Positions 27,722 through 38,068 are shown, numbered from the stretch's first letter. The stretch is DNA of 59,746 nucleotides from an uncultured Bacteroidales bacterium (GCA_947303625.1 CAMYYV010000003.1:1-59746); one strand, 5' to 3'. A program made the numbers and translations. The notes: a model not told the origin generated them from the letters alone.

Positions 27722-30700
27722 TTATTCCTTCACAAACCTTCTGGTCTCCGAAGCATTCTTCGTCGTCAGACGAATGAAATAGATGCCGCTTTGCAGGTCG
27801 GCAGTGGCGATTTCCACCTTGCTGTCGCGGTAGCTTTGGCTGTAGACCATGGTGCCCACAAGGTTGTAGATTTCAACCTTGTTGATGGTTTCATTGGCTT
27901 CCACGGTCAGCTTGTTGTTGACGGGGTTGGGGTAGAGGGTCACCTTGCTGCCATTGTTCTCGCCGACACCTTCCGTATAGATGAGGTTGGCTGTCAAGGT
28001 GCGGCTGCCGGTGGCGGTAAAGGTGTAGGTCGAGGTCTCGCACACCACGAGGCTGCCCTCGGTCCAGTTTTGGAACACATAGTTGTCGAAGGGTGTGACG
28101 GTCAAGGTGACTTGGTCGCCAAAGTGATAGGTGCCTTCACCGGTGACTTGGGCGCTTTCGGCTGGGTTGAGGTTGACCTTGATATCGATGCTCTCACCCT
28201 CGAAGTTGGCTACGAGGGTACGGTCGGCGGTCACGACGAAGGTGTAGGAGGCTTCTGTCGAGACCACATTGCCGTTCTCGGTCCAGTTGACGAAGACATA
28301 GCGTTGGTTGGGCGTGGCAGCCACGGTGCATGATGCGCCTTCAGGATAACTGCCTGCACCACTTACCGTGCCACCCATGCTTGGGTTGGCCGATACGTGA
28401 ATGGTGTGGGTCTGCTGCTGGAAATGCGCCACGTAAGTCCCTGATTCCGTCACGGTGAAGGTGAAGGAAGCCTCGGTGCTGACCTGCTGGCCATTCTTGG
28501 TCCAATTCACAAAGGTGTAGCTTGAGGCGGGGGTGGCTGTCAGGGTGCAGTTCTGACCGTAAACGAAGGTGCCACCGCCAGCGACTGTGCCGCCCTGGAT
28601 TGGGTCGGCCGAAGCGTTGATGGTGTAGGTTTGTTGGGTGAAGTTGGCCAACAAGGTGCGGTTGCCCGTCACACTGAAGGTGTAGCTGGCATTCGTCGAG
28701 ACCACGTTGCCGTTTTCTGTCCAGTTGGTAAAGGTGTAGCCGTTGTTTGCCGTGGCAGTCACTGTGCACGATTGGCCGTAGTTAAAGGTGCCACCGCCTG
28801 TGACGTTGCCGCCGTTGGTTGGATTGGCCGACACGTTGATGGTATAGCTCAGCTGAGTGAAGTTGGCCACCAAGGTGCGGTTGCCCGTCACGGTGAACTG
28901 GTAGCTGGCGCTGGTCGAGACCACGTTGCCGTTTTCAGTCCAATTGGTGAAGGTGAAGCCCGTGTTGGCGTTGGCTACAACGGTGCAGCTTGCACCTTGT
29001 TGATAAGTGCCGCCTCCCGTGACGGAGCCACCGTTGGTTGGGTTGGCCGACACGTTGATGGTATAGTTTTGTGGCTGGGCCTGGAAATTAGCCACCAAGG
29101 TGCGGTTGCCTGTCACGGTGAATGAGTAGCTGGCGTTGGTCGACACCACATTGCTGCCTTCGGTCCAATTAATAAATGTGTAGCCGTTGTTGGCCGTGGC
29201 CGTGACGGTGCACGAAGCACCTGCAGCATAGGTGCCGCCACCCGTGACGGTGCCGCCGATGGTCGGGTTGGCCGATACGTTGATGGTGTAGTTCTGCTGG
29301 GAACTCACGTTGATGTCTTGGATGTAAGGCTGGCGTTGCGGCTTAGTGACCACGATGCGCACTTGACCCGAGGTGATGCCTGATTCAACCTGCACGTTGA
29401 CCGTACCCGAGACAGGCACCAAGGCCACGCCTTTCAGCACGTTGTTTTGAGAGATGGCCACATACGAGCCTTCCTGAGCGCTCACTTGGAACGAAGTGGC
29501 ACCGGCAGGGAAGGTGCTGGCATGGCTGACATTGTTGGGCGAGGGTTGCACGCGGTAAGGCATGATGGAACCGTCACCGAGCACATGGTAGGCTTGCCAA
29601 TAGTAGAGCGGGCTGGAACTGGTTTGATAGTTGCCTGCATGGGCATAGCAAACGGCCAAGTTGCCCAGGAAGACGATGGAGGAGACGGTATGGTAGGTGT
29701 CGTCCATCCAGATGCCGTCGTAAACACCTGTGGCAGTATTTGTCAAAGAGGGGGTTTGGTTCATCACCGTCGTGGCACCTACACCGAAATAATAATCCTC
29801 ATACCAGTAGGTATTGGGGCAGGAACCGATATAGGAATAGGCGGCTTTGTTCTCGGCGCGGATCATGGCTTCGCCAAAACAGACGGAGCTATAGCCGAAG
29901 TTGCCCGACAGACAGCAATTGCCCATGGCAAGGAAGTACTTGTCAGTGTTGGTCAGTTGGTTGACATTGCTATTAGTAAACTGTGGCTGATACCACATGT
30001 TGTTGTCGCCGTGGGCGGTGTAGTTGACGAAGCCGATACCTGTGCTCAAAGAGTTGTAGCAGCCGTTATATTGGCTTTGGTTCACATGTGAGTTGACTTG
30101 GGTAAAGCCGTGGGCTGTATTATAATAATAGGTGGTGGCGTAGTTGATGGTGGGGGCACCGACGCGAGGTGTCCAACTCGAATCCCAACCGGCGATGAGG
30201 GTCACGTTGTTGAGATAAGTCGGGTCGGGCATGGTGTATTGCTCGTATTGCAGGATCTTGTTGATGATGGCAGTGAGCTGGTTGGTGTTCTCAGCTGACA
30301 TACGGCTGTAGAACATGTCGGGGAAGTAGTCGTTGTCGACGGAACCATAGTAGAGGTCGGTCACCTTATGTGATGACGAGCCAGTGGTGTTGGGCACCTG
30401 GGCCACGTCGCCAACGAGGACGAGGAAGGTAGGTGTGGCACCTTGGTTGACACCCGTGTTATAGAGGTTTTGCACATAACTGCGGATGGCGTTGTAATTG
30501 CTTCCAGCCTGAGCGGTGGTCACCACATTCATATAAAAGCCCTTCTGTGTTTTCCAGTTGATCCAAGGCTGCAAGGTGCTGATATAGTTTTCGGGTGCGA
30601 TGACAATCATGTGGACGGGATAAGCCATGAGGTCCGGGTGGTCGTCATACACGTCGAGGATCTGGCGGTAGTTGAACATCTGGCGGTAGACGTCATTGAA

Positions 30701-31351
30701 ATAGGGACTGTAGGTGCTGAGGAGCATGCGCTCGGTTTCGGCGATGTCGGCACCGTCGAAGCTTACTTCAACCTCGATGTCGTTGAACACGCGCAGGGTG
30801 TTGGTGGTGGGGTTATAGCTCACGGGGTTGATGACCAACGAACCCACGCGGATGCCGCGCATCGTGCCTTGCACCTCGATGGTGGCTTCGGGAGCTGTGG
30901 CGAGGCTGCGGGTGGCTTGGTAGGCAGCGGTGTTGTAGACAAACTCCACGTCTTCAGGTCTCTGGTCCTTGCGGACGGAGGGTTGATGCGGGATGAGAGT
31001 GCCAATGCCGTAGTCGGCGAGACGGTAGTCCGTGGTGGAATAGCTGGTCACGGTGACGCGAGGCGTGGCACCGAAAGGCACGGCCAGCAGTTCGTGGCTG
31101 ACTGGCAGTTCGGGGGTGCCGATTTCGCCCGAGGCATAGGTGCCTTCGATGGCGATTTCGGAGAAGATGCCGCGTTCGGTATTCACTTCGATGCTCTCGA
31201 TGGAGCCGTAGCTAAAGGTGGCATGGAGCGAGCTGAAGTCGCTGTGCGTGATGTCGGCACGCGTCGTGCTGCGCAAATCAATGCGGCCGTTCTGTGCCAA
31301 GGCAAACAGGGTACTCATGGCCAGAACAAGGAGTAAGGATAGCTTTTTCAT
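27722..31351 (-). CDS. Gingipain-like C25 cysteine peptidase with InlB-type beta repeats and T9SS sorting domain
   Basis: MKKLSLLLVLAMSTLFALAQ; NYTAHGDNNMWYQ, LAMGNCCLSGNFGY; six-plus repeats YTINVSANPTNGGSVTGGGTY...; C-terminal VTLYPNPVNNKLTVEANETINKVEIYNLVGTMVYSQ. Confidence 0.88.
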   Translation of the reverse strand: MKKLSLLLVLAMSTLFALAQNGRIDLRSTTRADITHSDFSSLHATFSYGSIESIEVNTERGIFSEIAIEGTYASGEIGTPELPVSHELLAVPFGATPRVTVTSYSTTDYRLADYGIGTLIPHQPSVRKDQRPEDVEFVYNTAAYQATRSLATAPEATIEVQGTMRGIRVGSLVINPVSYNPTTNTLRVFNDIEVEVSFDGADIAETERMLLSTYSPYFNDVYRQMFNYRQILDVYDDHPDLMAYPVHMIVIAPENYISTLQPWINWKTQKGFYMNVVTTAQAGSNYNAIRSYVQNLYNTGVNQGATPTFLVLVGDVAQVPNTTGSSSHKVTDLYYGSVDNDYFPDMFYSRMSAENTNQLTAIINKILQYEQYTMPDPTYLNNVTLIAGWDSSWTPRVGAPTINYATTYYYNTAHGFTQVNSHVNQSQYNGCYNSLSTGIGFVNYTAHGDNNMWYQPQFTNSNVNQLTNTDKYFLAMGNCCLSGNFGYSSVCFGEAMIRAENKAAYSYIGSCPNTYWYEDYYFGVGATTVMNQTPSLTNTATGVYDGIWMDDTYHTVSSIVFLGNLAVCYAHAGNYQTSSSPLYYWQAYHVLGDGSIMPYRVQPSPNNVSHASTFPAGATSFQVSAQEGSYVAISQNNVLKGVALVPVSGTVNVQVESGITSGQVRIVVTKPQRQPYIQDINVSSQQNYTINVSANPTIGGTVTGGGTYAAGASCTVTATANNGYTFINWTEGSNVVSTNASYSFTVTGNRTLVANFQAQPQNYTINVSANPTNGGSVTGGGTYQQGASCTVVANANTGFTFTNWTENGNVVSTSASYQFTVTGNRTLVANFTQLSYTINVSANPTNGGNVTGGGTFNYGQSCTVTATANNGYTFTNWTENGNVVSTNASYTFSVTGNRTLLANFTQQTYTINASADPIQGGTVAGGGTFVYGQNCTLTATPASSYTFVNWTKNGQQVSTEASFTFTVTESGTYVAHFQQQTHTIHVSANPSMGGTVSGAGSYPEGASCTVAATPNQRYVFVNWTENGNVVSTEASYTFVVTADRTLVANFEGESIDIKVNLNPAESAQVTGEGTYHFGDQVTLTVTPFDNYVFQNWTEGSLVVCETSTYTFTATGSRTLTANLIYTEGVGENNGSKVTLYPNPVNNKLTVEANETINKVEIYNLVGTMVYSQSYRDSKVEIATADLQSGIYFIRLTTKNASETRRFVKE

Positions 31352-31443
31352 CTTTTGGGAATTAATTTGGGGCAAAAATAGAAAAAACAATCAAAAAACA
31401 GTTTTTTTTGGAGAGAAAAGATACAAGCAACGAAAACTTTTCA

Positions 31444-31451
31444 TACTTTTG
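31444..31451 (+). promoter_or_regulatory. -7 box TACTTTTG
   Basis: TACTTTTGCAGC upstream of ATG 31496. Confidence 0.5.
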
Positions 31452-31495
31452 CAGCAAAATGTGAAAATTCATACAAATCATAAAAATCAATCATT

Positions 31496-31705
31496 ATGGA
31501 AGCAAATAACGGAAAATTCCTTTTTGGAGTAGTGAAAGTGGGCGAGAGAGGACAAATTGTCATCCCCAAGGAAGCCCGTGAACAGTATGACATCAAGCCT
31601 GGCGATAGCCTGATGGTGCTTGGCGACGATAAAGGCATTGCCTTGCTCAAGACGGAGGTGTTTCAAGAGATTATCAATCAAGCGATGAAAGGTCTAACAA
31701 AATGA
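31496..31705 (+). CDS. AbrB/SpoVT-family DNA-binding protein
   Basis: VKVGERGQIVIPKEAREQYDIKPGDSLMVLGDDKGIALLK. Confidence 0.88.
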   Translation: MEANNGKFLFGVVKVGERGQIVIPKEAREQYDIKPGDSLMVLGDDKGIALLKTEVFQEIINQAMKGLTK

Positions 31706-32862
31706 GAAAGCATTGGATGGACAATTTGCGCTGGGTGACTGTGCTCCTGGTGCTGTTTTACCATGTCATTTATTTCTACAACAACAAAGGCGTGTTTGGG
31801 GGCATCGGCGGCTTTGTCGACGACCCTATGCAGCAACCGCAAGATATTGTGATGTATATCCTTTATCCTTGGTTCATGATGCTGCTTTTCTTGGTGGCTG
31901 GCATTTCGTCGCGCTATGCTTTGGATAAGCAAACCTCCAAACAGTTTATCAAAAGCCGCACGCTGAAACTATTGGTCCCTGCCACCATTGGTCTGTTCGT
32001 TTTTCAGTGGATGACCGGCTATTTTAATACGCAAGTCGCGGCTTTTGCCCAAGGCACCGACCTCTTTGCCGATATCCCCGACAAGGTGCCTAACTGTATC
32101 AAAAACATCATTAAATATTTTTCATACAGTTTCTCGGGCACTGGACCTTTGTGGTTTATCCAAGACTTATGGGTTTTCTCATTACTCATCGTCCTCATCA
32201 AGAAACTGGACAAGAACGACCGCTTTTGGAGCTGGTGCGGGAAAGCCAATATTCCGGTCATTATCCTGCTTGGTGTGTTGGTTTGGCTGGGTTCGCAAGC
32301 ACTCATCATGAACCCGCGCAAGGATAGTGCCGATGGACTGTATAACCTTTACAAGCCTTTGACCTATTTTGTCCCATTCTTGATGGGCTATTTTGTGTTT
32401 TCACACGATGAGGCTCAGGATCGTGTTGAAAAGATGCATTTGCCCATGCTTATCTGTGCAGCAGTCGCTTGCGTGGCTTTATGTTGTACGGGTTGGGGGC
32501 AGAACAACACCACTCCGCAATTCCTTTCAAGCTGGCTCAACTGTCTCTACGCCTGGATGATGATTCTTGCCATGCTGGGCTGCTTCAAGGCATGGTTCAA
32601 CAAGACAAACCGTTTTGCCACCTATATGACCAAATCGAGCTTTGGGATTTATGTGTTGCATTATTTGGTAATAGGCTCATTAGGCTACATGATGAAGATG
32701 TATACTTCGCTGGCGCCGTGGATGATGTACGTCATCCTTTTTGTGGCAGTGATGACCATTCCCTTTGCGTTGTACGAAATTATCAAGCGAGTACCGTTTA
32801 TCCGTTGGTGCGTGCTGGGAATGAAGAAAAACCATGAACGCAATAATTGTATGAAAAAGTAG
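31702..32862 (+). CDS. Acyltransferase family 3 membrane protein
   Basis: MRKHWMDNLRWVTVLLVLFYHVIYFYN; multiple TM segments; ATGA overlap with the AbrB gene. Confidence 0.85.
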   Translation: MRKHWMDNLRWVTVLLVLFYHVIYFYNNKGVFGGIGGFVDDPMQQPQDIVMYILYPWFMMLLFLVAGISSRYALDKQTSKQFIKSRTLKLLVPATIGLFVFQWMTGYFNTQVAAFAQGTDLFADIPDKVPNCIKNIIKYFSYSFSGTGPLWFIQDLWVFSLLIVLIKKLDKNDRFWSWCGKANIPVIILLGVLVWLGSQALIMNPRKDSADGLYNLYKPLTYFVPFLMGYFVFSHDEAQDRVEKMHLPMLICAAVACVALCCTGWGQNNTTPQFLSSWLNCLYAWMMILAMLGCFKAWFNKTNRFATYMTKSSFGIYVLHYLVIGSLGYMMKMYTSLAPWMMYVILFVAVMTIPFALYEIIKRVPFIRWCVLGMKKNHERNNCMKK

Positions 32863-32929
32863 TTTTTATCGTCAGAATTAACCAATCAAACCCGACGAGC
32901 CGATGGGATATAACTGGCATAAACTAATC

Positions 32930-33769
32930 ATGAGAAAACAGCTTTTCATCCTTTCAACCCTTGTTTTGTTTGCCCTCTTCAGTTGCAACAAGTTTGCGGG
33001 TGATCCCGTCACACAAGACTTCAACATCGAAGGTTCTTACACCGAACTTCAAGTGGAGAACGGGTTTGAGGTCACAGTGAGCGATGTGGCGTCCACCATC
33101 ACCATCACCGCTGGTGAAAACGTCATGCCGAAGGTTTTGGTGGAAAAAGTCGGCAACAAGTTGAGAATCCACCTCAAGCCCATGGCCAGCAGCTACGGCT
33201 CGGAGATGAAAGTGATTCTGCCTTACAACGCTGATTTGACTAACGTTGACCTTTCGGGCGGCTCGGAGTTCCATTCGGAACATGGTCTTGACGGCGGAAA
33301 GGTTGAAGTGAATTTGTCGGGTGGTTCCAATTTCGATTGCAACATTTCTGCCGACGAGTTGGAAATTGACTTGTCGGGTGGTTCGGATTTCATCGGTGGC
33401 ATTTACGCTGACAAAATCGACATGGATTTGTCGGGTGCCTCCAAAATTAATGGTGAGGTGTCGGCTACCGACCTTGACGTTGAATTGAGCGGTGGCTCCG
33501 ATGCCACTCTTAAAGGCGAAGTCAACAAGCTTGAAGTCGATTTGTCGGGCGGTAGCAACATCGTGAAAAAGGTGGTTGGAAGCAGATATGCTCTGATTTG
33601 CGACCGATGCGAAGGTGATATGTCGGGCGGTAGCGACGCCTATATCCACTGCGACGGCAGCATCAAAGTCAACCTTTCGGGCGGCAGCGAACTGCACTAT
33701 ACGGGCAATGCCGCCACCACGGGCAGCGAATGCACAGGCGGCTCGGTAATTAGCCACGATGTGCTGTGA
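32930..33769 (+). CDS. Head-GIN/DUF2807-type adhesin-like lipoprotein
   Basis: MRKQLFILSTLVLFALFSCNKFAGDPVTQDFNIEGSYTELQVENGFEVTVSD; repeated VDLSGGS. Confidence 0.88.
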   Translation: MRKQLFILSTLVLFALFSCNKFAGDPVTQDFNIEGSYTELQVENGFEVTVSDVASTITITAGENVMPKVLVEKVGNKLRIHLKPMASSYGSEMKVILPYNADLTNVDLSGGSEFHSEHGLDGGKVEVNLSGGSNFDCNISADELEIDLSGGSDFIGGIYADKIDMDLSGASKINGEVSATDLDVELSGGSDATLKGEVNKLEVDLSGGSNIVKKVVGSRYALICDRCEGDMSGGSDAYIHCDGSIKVNLSGGSELHYTGNAATTGSECTGGSVISHDVL

Positions 33770-33780
33770 TTTTGCGTCCT

Positions 33781-34500
33781 ATGAATAGCCGTCTATATAC
33801 GGAAATCCTCGTCCATCAAGACCCTTCCCAGGTTGAAGGCCTGTCGCGCTTCTTCAAGACTGGGAAGGGCCAATACGGCGAGGGCGACCGGTTTCTGGGC
33901 ATCAAGGTGCCAGTGACCCGCGAGGTAGTGAAGCAATGTTGGCAGGAGACCTCTTTTGAGGACCTGGAAGTCTGCGTGCGTTCCGAATATCACGAGATGC
34001 GTCTGGCTGCCCTGCTGACTGTGGTGCAAATCTTCAAACACGCAAAAAAAGACAAAGCCTTACAGCAACAATGCGTTGATTTCTACCTCGCTCACACCCA
34101 ATACATTAATAATTGGGATTTGGTCGACCTGTCGTGTTACGAGTTGCTTGGCACCTGGCTTTTGAACAAGGACCGTACTTTGCTCTACGACTTGGCGCGT
34201 GATGGCAAGACGATTTGGGAGCAACGCATCGGCATGGTGAGCACCATGCAGTTTTTGCGTCACGGCGAGTTGGACGACACTTATGCCATCGCCGACCTCT
34301 TTTTGGAGAAGCCTCAGCCTTTACACGAGCTCTTGCAGAAGGCCGTCGGCTGGCTGTTGCGTGAGGCGGGCAAACGCGACGAGCAACGCCTGAAAGATTG
34401 GCTATCCATCCGTTATCAGACCATGTCGCGCACCATGTTGCGCTATGCGATAGAGAAGTTTTCGGAGCAGGAACGAAAGGCCTGGATGAAGACGTCATAA
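33781..34500 (+). CDS. DNA alkylation repair enzyme (AlkD-like)
   Basis: FKTGKGQYGEGDRFLGIKVP, EYHEMRLAALL, YINNWDLVDLSCYELLG; ATG start preferred over upstream GTG. Confidence 0.88.
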   Translation: MNSRLYTEILVHQDPSQVEGLSRFFKTGKGQYGEGDRFLGIKVPVTREVVKQCWQETSFEDLEVCVRSEYHEMRLAALLTVVQIFKHAKKDKALQQQCVDFYLAHTQYINNWDLVDLSCYELLGTWLLNKDRTLLYDLARDGKTIWEQRIGMVSTMQFLRHGELDDTYAIADLFLEKPQPLHELLQKAVGWLLREAGKRDEQRLKDWLSIRYQTMSRTMLRYAIEKFSEQERKAWMKTS

Positions 34501-34558
34501 GTCAGAAAAACTATGTGAAGAAAAACGGAGAAAAACACTTTGCTGTTTAAAAAAATGA

Positions 34559-34566
34559 TATATTTG
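34559..34566 (+). promoter_or_regulatory. -7 box TATATTTG
   Basis: TAnnTTTG, 63 nt upstream of ATG 34629. Confidence 0.35.
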
Positions 34567-34628
34567 CAAGTCAATTGTTTAGGCAGATAGATTTTAATAT
34601 ATCATAAAACATTTTAAACCAGTTATTT

Positions 34629-35168
34629 ATGGATGAGAATTACGAAAGCAGAGGTTTTTCCAATGCCACTCAAATGTCGTCGCCGACCCAAAGTGTGGCG
34701 ATGAAAAAATGTCCCAATTGCAGGGCTGACATTGAAGCGGACAGTGTGTTTTGCGAGTATTGCGGTAGCAGGGTAGGCACTTCCACCCCGGTAGCGGCCA
34801 ATATATCGACACCGACGGCCGCGGCGCCTGATGGAAAGCTTAAGGCACCTTTGGCCACGGGGTCGTTGATATGCAGCATTGTCGGATTGGGGCTGTTGTT
34901 TATCATGCTCGTCATTTCGGCTGATGCCGATGAGATGCTTCTTGGTTTGATGTTCTATGTCGGCATTGCTGCGAGTATCGTAGGCATGTCGTTGGGCATC
35001 GCGGGCTTGAAGAAGATTAAGGGCAACTATAGCGCTTATTCCAACGCGCCCAAACTCACCGTGGGCAAGATCCTGGGCATCATAGGCGTCGTGTCTTGGG
35101 CATCGGTTATGCTTTTGGGCATTATTCTGGTCTTGGCGGAAGAAGGCATAGAAGGGTTGCTTTATTGA
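34629..35168 (+). CDS. Zinc-ribbon + DUF4190-like membrane protein
   Basis: MKKCPNCRADIEADSVFCEYCGSRV (internal ATG 34701), then SLICSIVGLGLLFIM...GIAASIVGMSLGIAGLKKIKGN. Confidence 0.75.
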   Translation: MDENYESRGFSNATQMSSPTQSVAMKKCPNCRADIEADSVFCEYCGSRVGTSTPVAANISTPTAAAPDGKLKAPLATGSLICSIVGLGLLFIMLVISADADEMLLGLMFYVGIAASIVGMSLGIAGLKKIKGNYSAYSNAPKLTVGKILGIIGVVSWASVMLLGIILVLAEEGIEGLLY

Positions 35169-35174
35169 CGCGTC

Positions 35175-35870
35175 ATGGATTCTCCGACCGATATCCAGCT
35201 TCATTACAATGAGTATGGAGAGGGCCCGCCATTCATCCTGCTTCATGGCAACGGCGAGAGCTGCGACTATTTCGAGCATCAGATTCCTAGCTTCTCGACG
35301 AACTATCGGGTCATCGCCATCGACACGCGTGGCCATGGCCAGTCGCCGCGAGGGGAGAAGCCTTTCACCATTGTCCAGTTTGCCGAGGATCTGCATGACT
35401 TCATGGACGAGCAGGGTCTCGACAAAGTCATCCTTTTGGGTTTCTCCGACGGGGGCAACATCGCTTTGACCTTCGCCTTGAAATATCCCGAGCGGGTGGA
35501 GAAGCTGATTGTGGACGGTGCCAACCTCTTCCCCCGAGGTGTGAAGTCGCGTTACCAGTGGCCTATTGAACTGGGTTATCGTCTTGCGAAGCTGTTTGCG
35601 AAGAAGTCGGAGCAAGCCAGAAAAAACGCTGAGATGCTCGGCCTGATGGTCAACGAGCCGCACATCGACCCTGCGGAATTGTCGAAGTTAATCATGCCAG
35701 TGTTGGTGGTGGCCGGCACGAAAGACATGATCAAGGCGTCGCACACGAGGCTGATATACAAAAGTTTGCCTAATGCGAAGTTGGAGATAATCGTTGGCGA
35801 CCATTTCGTTGCGAACAAACGGCCGGAGGATTTCAACGCGGTAGTATTGACGTTTTTGGCTGAATTTTGA
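35175..35870 (+). CDS. Alpha/beta hydrolase
   Basis: PPFILLHGNGESCDYFEHQ, VILLGFSDGGNIALTFAL (nucleophile GFSDGG), DHFVANKRP. Confidence 0.9.
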   Translation: MDSPTDIQLHYNEYGEGPPFILLHGNGESCDYFEHQIPSFSTNYRVIAIDTRGHGQSPRGEKPFTIVQFAEDLHDFMDEQGLDKVILLGFSDGGNIALTFALKYPERVEKLIVDGANLFPRGVKSRYQWPIELGYRLAKLFAKKSEQARKNAEMLGLMVNEPHIDPAELSKLIMPVLVVAGTKDMIKASHTRLIYKSLPNAKLEIIVGDHFVANKRPEDFNAVVLTFLAEF

Positions 35871-35910
35871 AAAAAAAGCGGTGTTTTTTCTTTTTCGTTT
35901 GATAAATTAT

Positions 35911-35918
35911 TATTTTTG
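35911..35918 (+). promoter_or_regulatory. -7 box TATTTTTG (candidate promoter of the 36-50 kb operon)
   Basis: TATTTTTGCAGG, ~50 nt upstream of ATG 35967. Confidence 0.5.
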
Positions 35919-35966
35919 CAGGATTATTTTGAAAATTATTCGAATAACTCATAAAAACTAAATCGT

Positions 35967-37583
35967 ATGAAAAAAAGTTTACTATTAAGAATTGCCTCGG
36001 TTTTAGGCGTGGCAGTGATGCTATTTACATTTGGGGCATGTCAGCCTAAGGACCCCTGTAAAAATGTTCAGAAGCCCGAGGATAATCGTTCTTTTGAAGA
36101 ACAAGTTCGTGCATATCTTGAACACTATCAAGAAGCCGAAGGTGGTCCCATCATTAAAGGACAATACGCTGCTTACTTTGACTTTTCAGATGGAATGGAG
36201 GATGCCTATAAGAATTATAGAGAGCCTGTTCTGAAACAGATTGTTACTGCGGCGTTTGACAAACATTGTGAAATGTTTGGTTTAGAGAGTGGAGAAATAG
36301 TCTCATTGAAAGATTGGAGCGACCAATCCCTATTTAATCACATTTGTGAAGATAAGTATGAAAAAATAGAGGCTCCCATTCAGGCTGCTATGGAACAAAT
36401 TGTAAAATCCAAAAAGCCATCTTTGCTTGTCAGTGATCTAGAAGAATACACTTTGGATTCGCAAAAGAAAGCCAAAGGTGTATGTCAAAATGCTTATGCT
36501 CACGATTGTTTCAAGGACTGGTTGAAAATGGGGGGCGTTATCAATTTTTATTCTTTAGATTATAAAGAGAAAGAATTGAATAAAAAGTTATTCTTTGTGG
36601 TTTTTGATGGTAGCGACAAGCAGCTTATTAGCCAGATTGAGACTTTTATGAAAACGACCGGTAAAGATTTTGATGTGTTTAAATTGCAGACATCGCCATA
36701 TAGAGTGTATACAGACTATTCCGTTGGAAAGGGTGGCAACTTTATTGATTCTGACGGCGATGACCCGTTAGATTTTAAGTATGCGGTTTTTGAGGATTTA
36801 AATGCAGAGACATACTACAATACGGAAATGTATAGTTGGCTGCAAATTGCTGAACAACTGATGCGATTTAGAGATGAAAAGTTTACGGGATTGTTGTCGA
36901 AACTATATGTTGATTTGTCTGATACACAGTCGAGTAATATTGATAAACTGGAATTAAAGGTGACAGATATTACAGACGATTTTAACTCGTTTACAAATAA
37001 TCAATTTGCTCTTTCGGCAGTTTCGGCACCCGAGAAGTCAGATGACGGTACCGATACCCGCGATTGTGTTCAGAAGTACTTTTACGATGCTGATGGAGAA
37101 CTTTCAGCAGAATATCAATATAAGCCTGTAAATCAATCGGCTGTTACAAAATTCCTCGAAATTAACCAAGATGCATTTGAAAAAAGTCGTATGTCGGATC
37201 CCAAAAGAACTGAAATTGTCATTGATTTCAATAATGAGTATTCCGACACGAGTATGTACGATCAGGAAAAAGGTCTGTATTGGTTGCGCAAGCGTGAAGA
37301 ATTGAAGGACAAAGTGAATGGTAGAATTCTAAAAGTTGAAGTTTGCATTGCTGGAAGAGGTGGAAGTACAAGCTTTGAAGAATTAGAACGCAAGTTCAAC
37401 TTTAAGTCATACGAAATCAAGGATGGTAAGAAAAACTATAGGGAAATGGTGGATAATAGATGCATTACCAATTCGGTTTTCGGAGCACTCAATCAATTAG
37501 AGAAAAATGATGAAAAAACGGTAATCTATACCTATATCATTAAGGATTATCCTGATGGATATGTTTCAAGAAAAGAGAATTAA
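35967..37583 (+). CDS. Lipoprotein of unknown function, possibly vWA-like Rossmann domain
   Basis: 538 aa; lipobox TFGAC; AAYFDFSDGM (MIDAS-like DxSxG), PSLLVSDLEEY, LFFVVFDGSDK strands. Confidence 0.55.
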   Translation: MKKSLLLRIASVLGVAVMLFTFGACQPKDPCKNVQKPEDNRSFEEQVRAYLEHYQEAEGGPIIKGQYAAYFDFSDGMEDAYKNYREPVLKQIVTAAFDKHCEMFGLESGEIVSLKDWSDQSLFNHICEDKYEKIEAPIQAAMEQIVKSKKPSLLVSDLEEYTLDSQKKAKGVCQNAYAHDCFKDWLKMGGVINFYSLDYKEKELNKKLFFVVFDGSDKQLISQIETFMKTTGKDFDVFKLQTSPYRVYTDYSVGKGGNFIDSDGDDPLDFKYAVFEDLNAETYYNTEMYSWLQIAEQLMRFRDEKFTGLLSKLYVDLSDTQSSNIDKLELKVTDITDDFNSFTNNQFALSAVSAPEKSDDGTDTRDCVQKYFYDADGELSAEYQYKPVNQSAVTKFLEINQDAFEKSRMSDPKRTEIVIDFNNEYSDTSMYDQEKGLYWLRKREELKDKVNGRILKVEVCIAGRGGSTSFEELERKFNFKSYEIKDGKKNYREMVDNRCITNSVFGALNQLEKNDEKTVIYTYIIKDYPDGYVSRKEN

Positions 37584-37633
37584 TCAAGTAGCAATCATGG
37601 TTTAAACAAATAATCTACAAAAGAAATCACATT

Positions 37634-38068
37634 ATGAAAACGTTATTATTATTGGAGGCACATCTTCCTAAAGTTTTTTCTGACGTTAACATGTTTGTTA
37701 CCGCTGTAGTTTGTGCATTGGGTTTTTTGCTCTTGGCCATCTTGATTTCAACTATGATCAAGAATGAACCAGGTAGCAATCCTAAGGACCCCAAAAAACG
37801 CCGTGCGTGGTTCTGGATATTAGGTGTTGCTGCTGTAATTCTGGTTTTTGTGTTACTGTTCTTTGTCATTCCAGTGTCTGTTGAAAGAGTTACATCAGGT
37901 GATTTGGGTAAATTCAATCCTAATCAAATAGCAACTTATGAGGATCAGATGGCACACTATACCATGATGGCAGGTATTGCCACGGGATCTTGTTTGGTGG
38001 TTTATGTCATTTTGGGCATCATCTTGAGCAAGATTTTCAAAGCCAAGAAGATTGGTGACTGGTTTTAA
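37634..38068 (+). CDS. Small membrane protein (about 3 TM), paralogue 1
   Basis: 144 aa; AVVCALGFLLLAILISTMIK, FWILGVAAVILVFVLLFFVI, ATGSCLVVYVILGIILSKIF. Confidence 0.75.
   Translation: MKTLLLLEAHLPKVFSDVNMFVTAVVCALGFLLLAILISTMIKNEPGSNPKDPKKRRAWFWILGVAAVILVFVLLFFVIPVSVERVTSGDLGKFNPNQIATYEDQMAHYTMMAGIATGSCLVVYVILGIILSKIFKAKKIGDWF

Noticed and set aside
30443-31336. 297-aa + strand ORF inside the C25 peptidase gene
   Set aside because: Antisense to a well-supported CDS, no recognisable motif.
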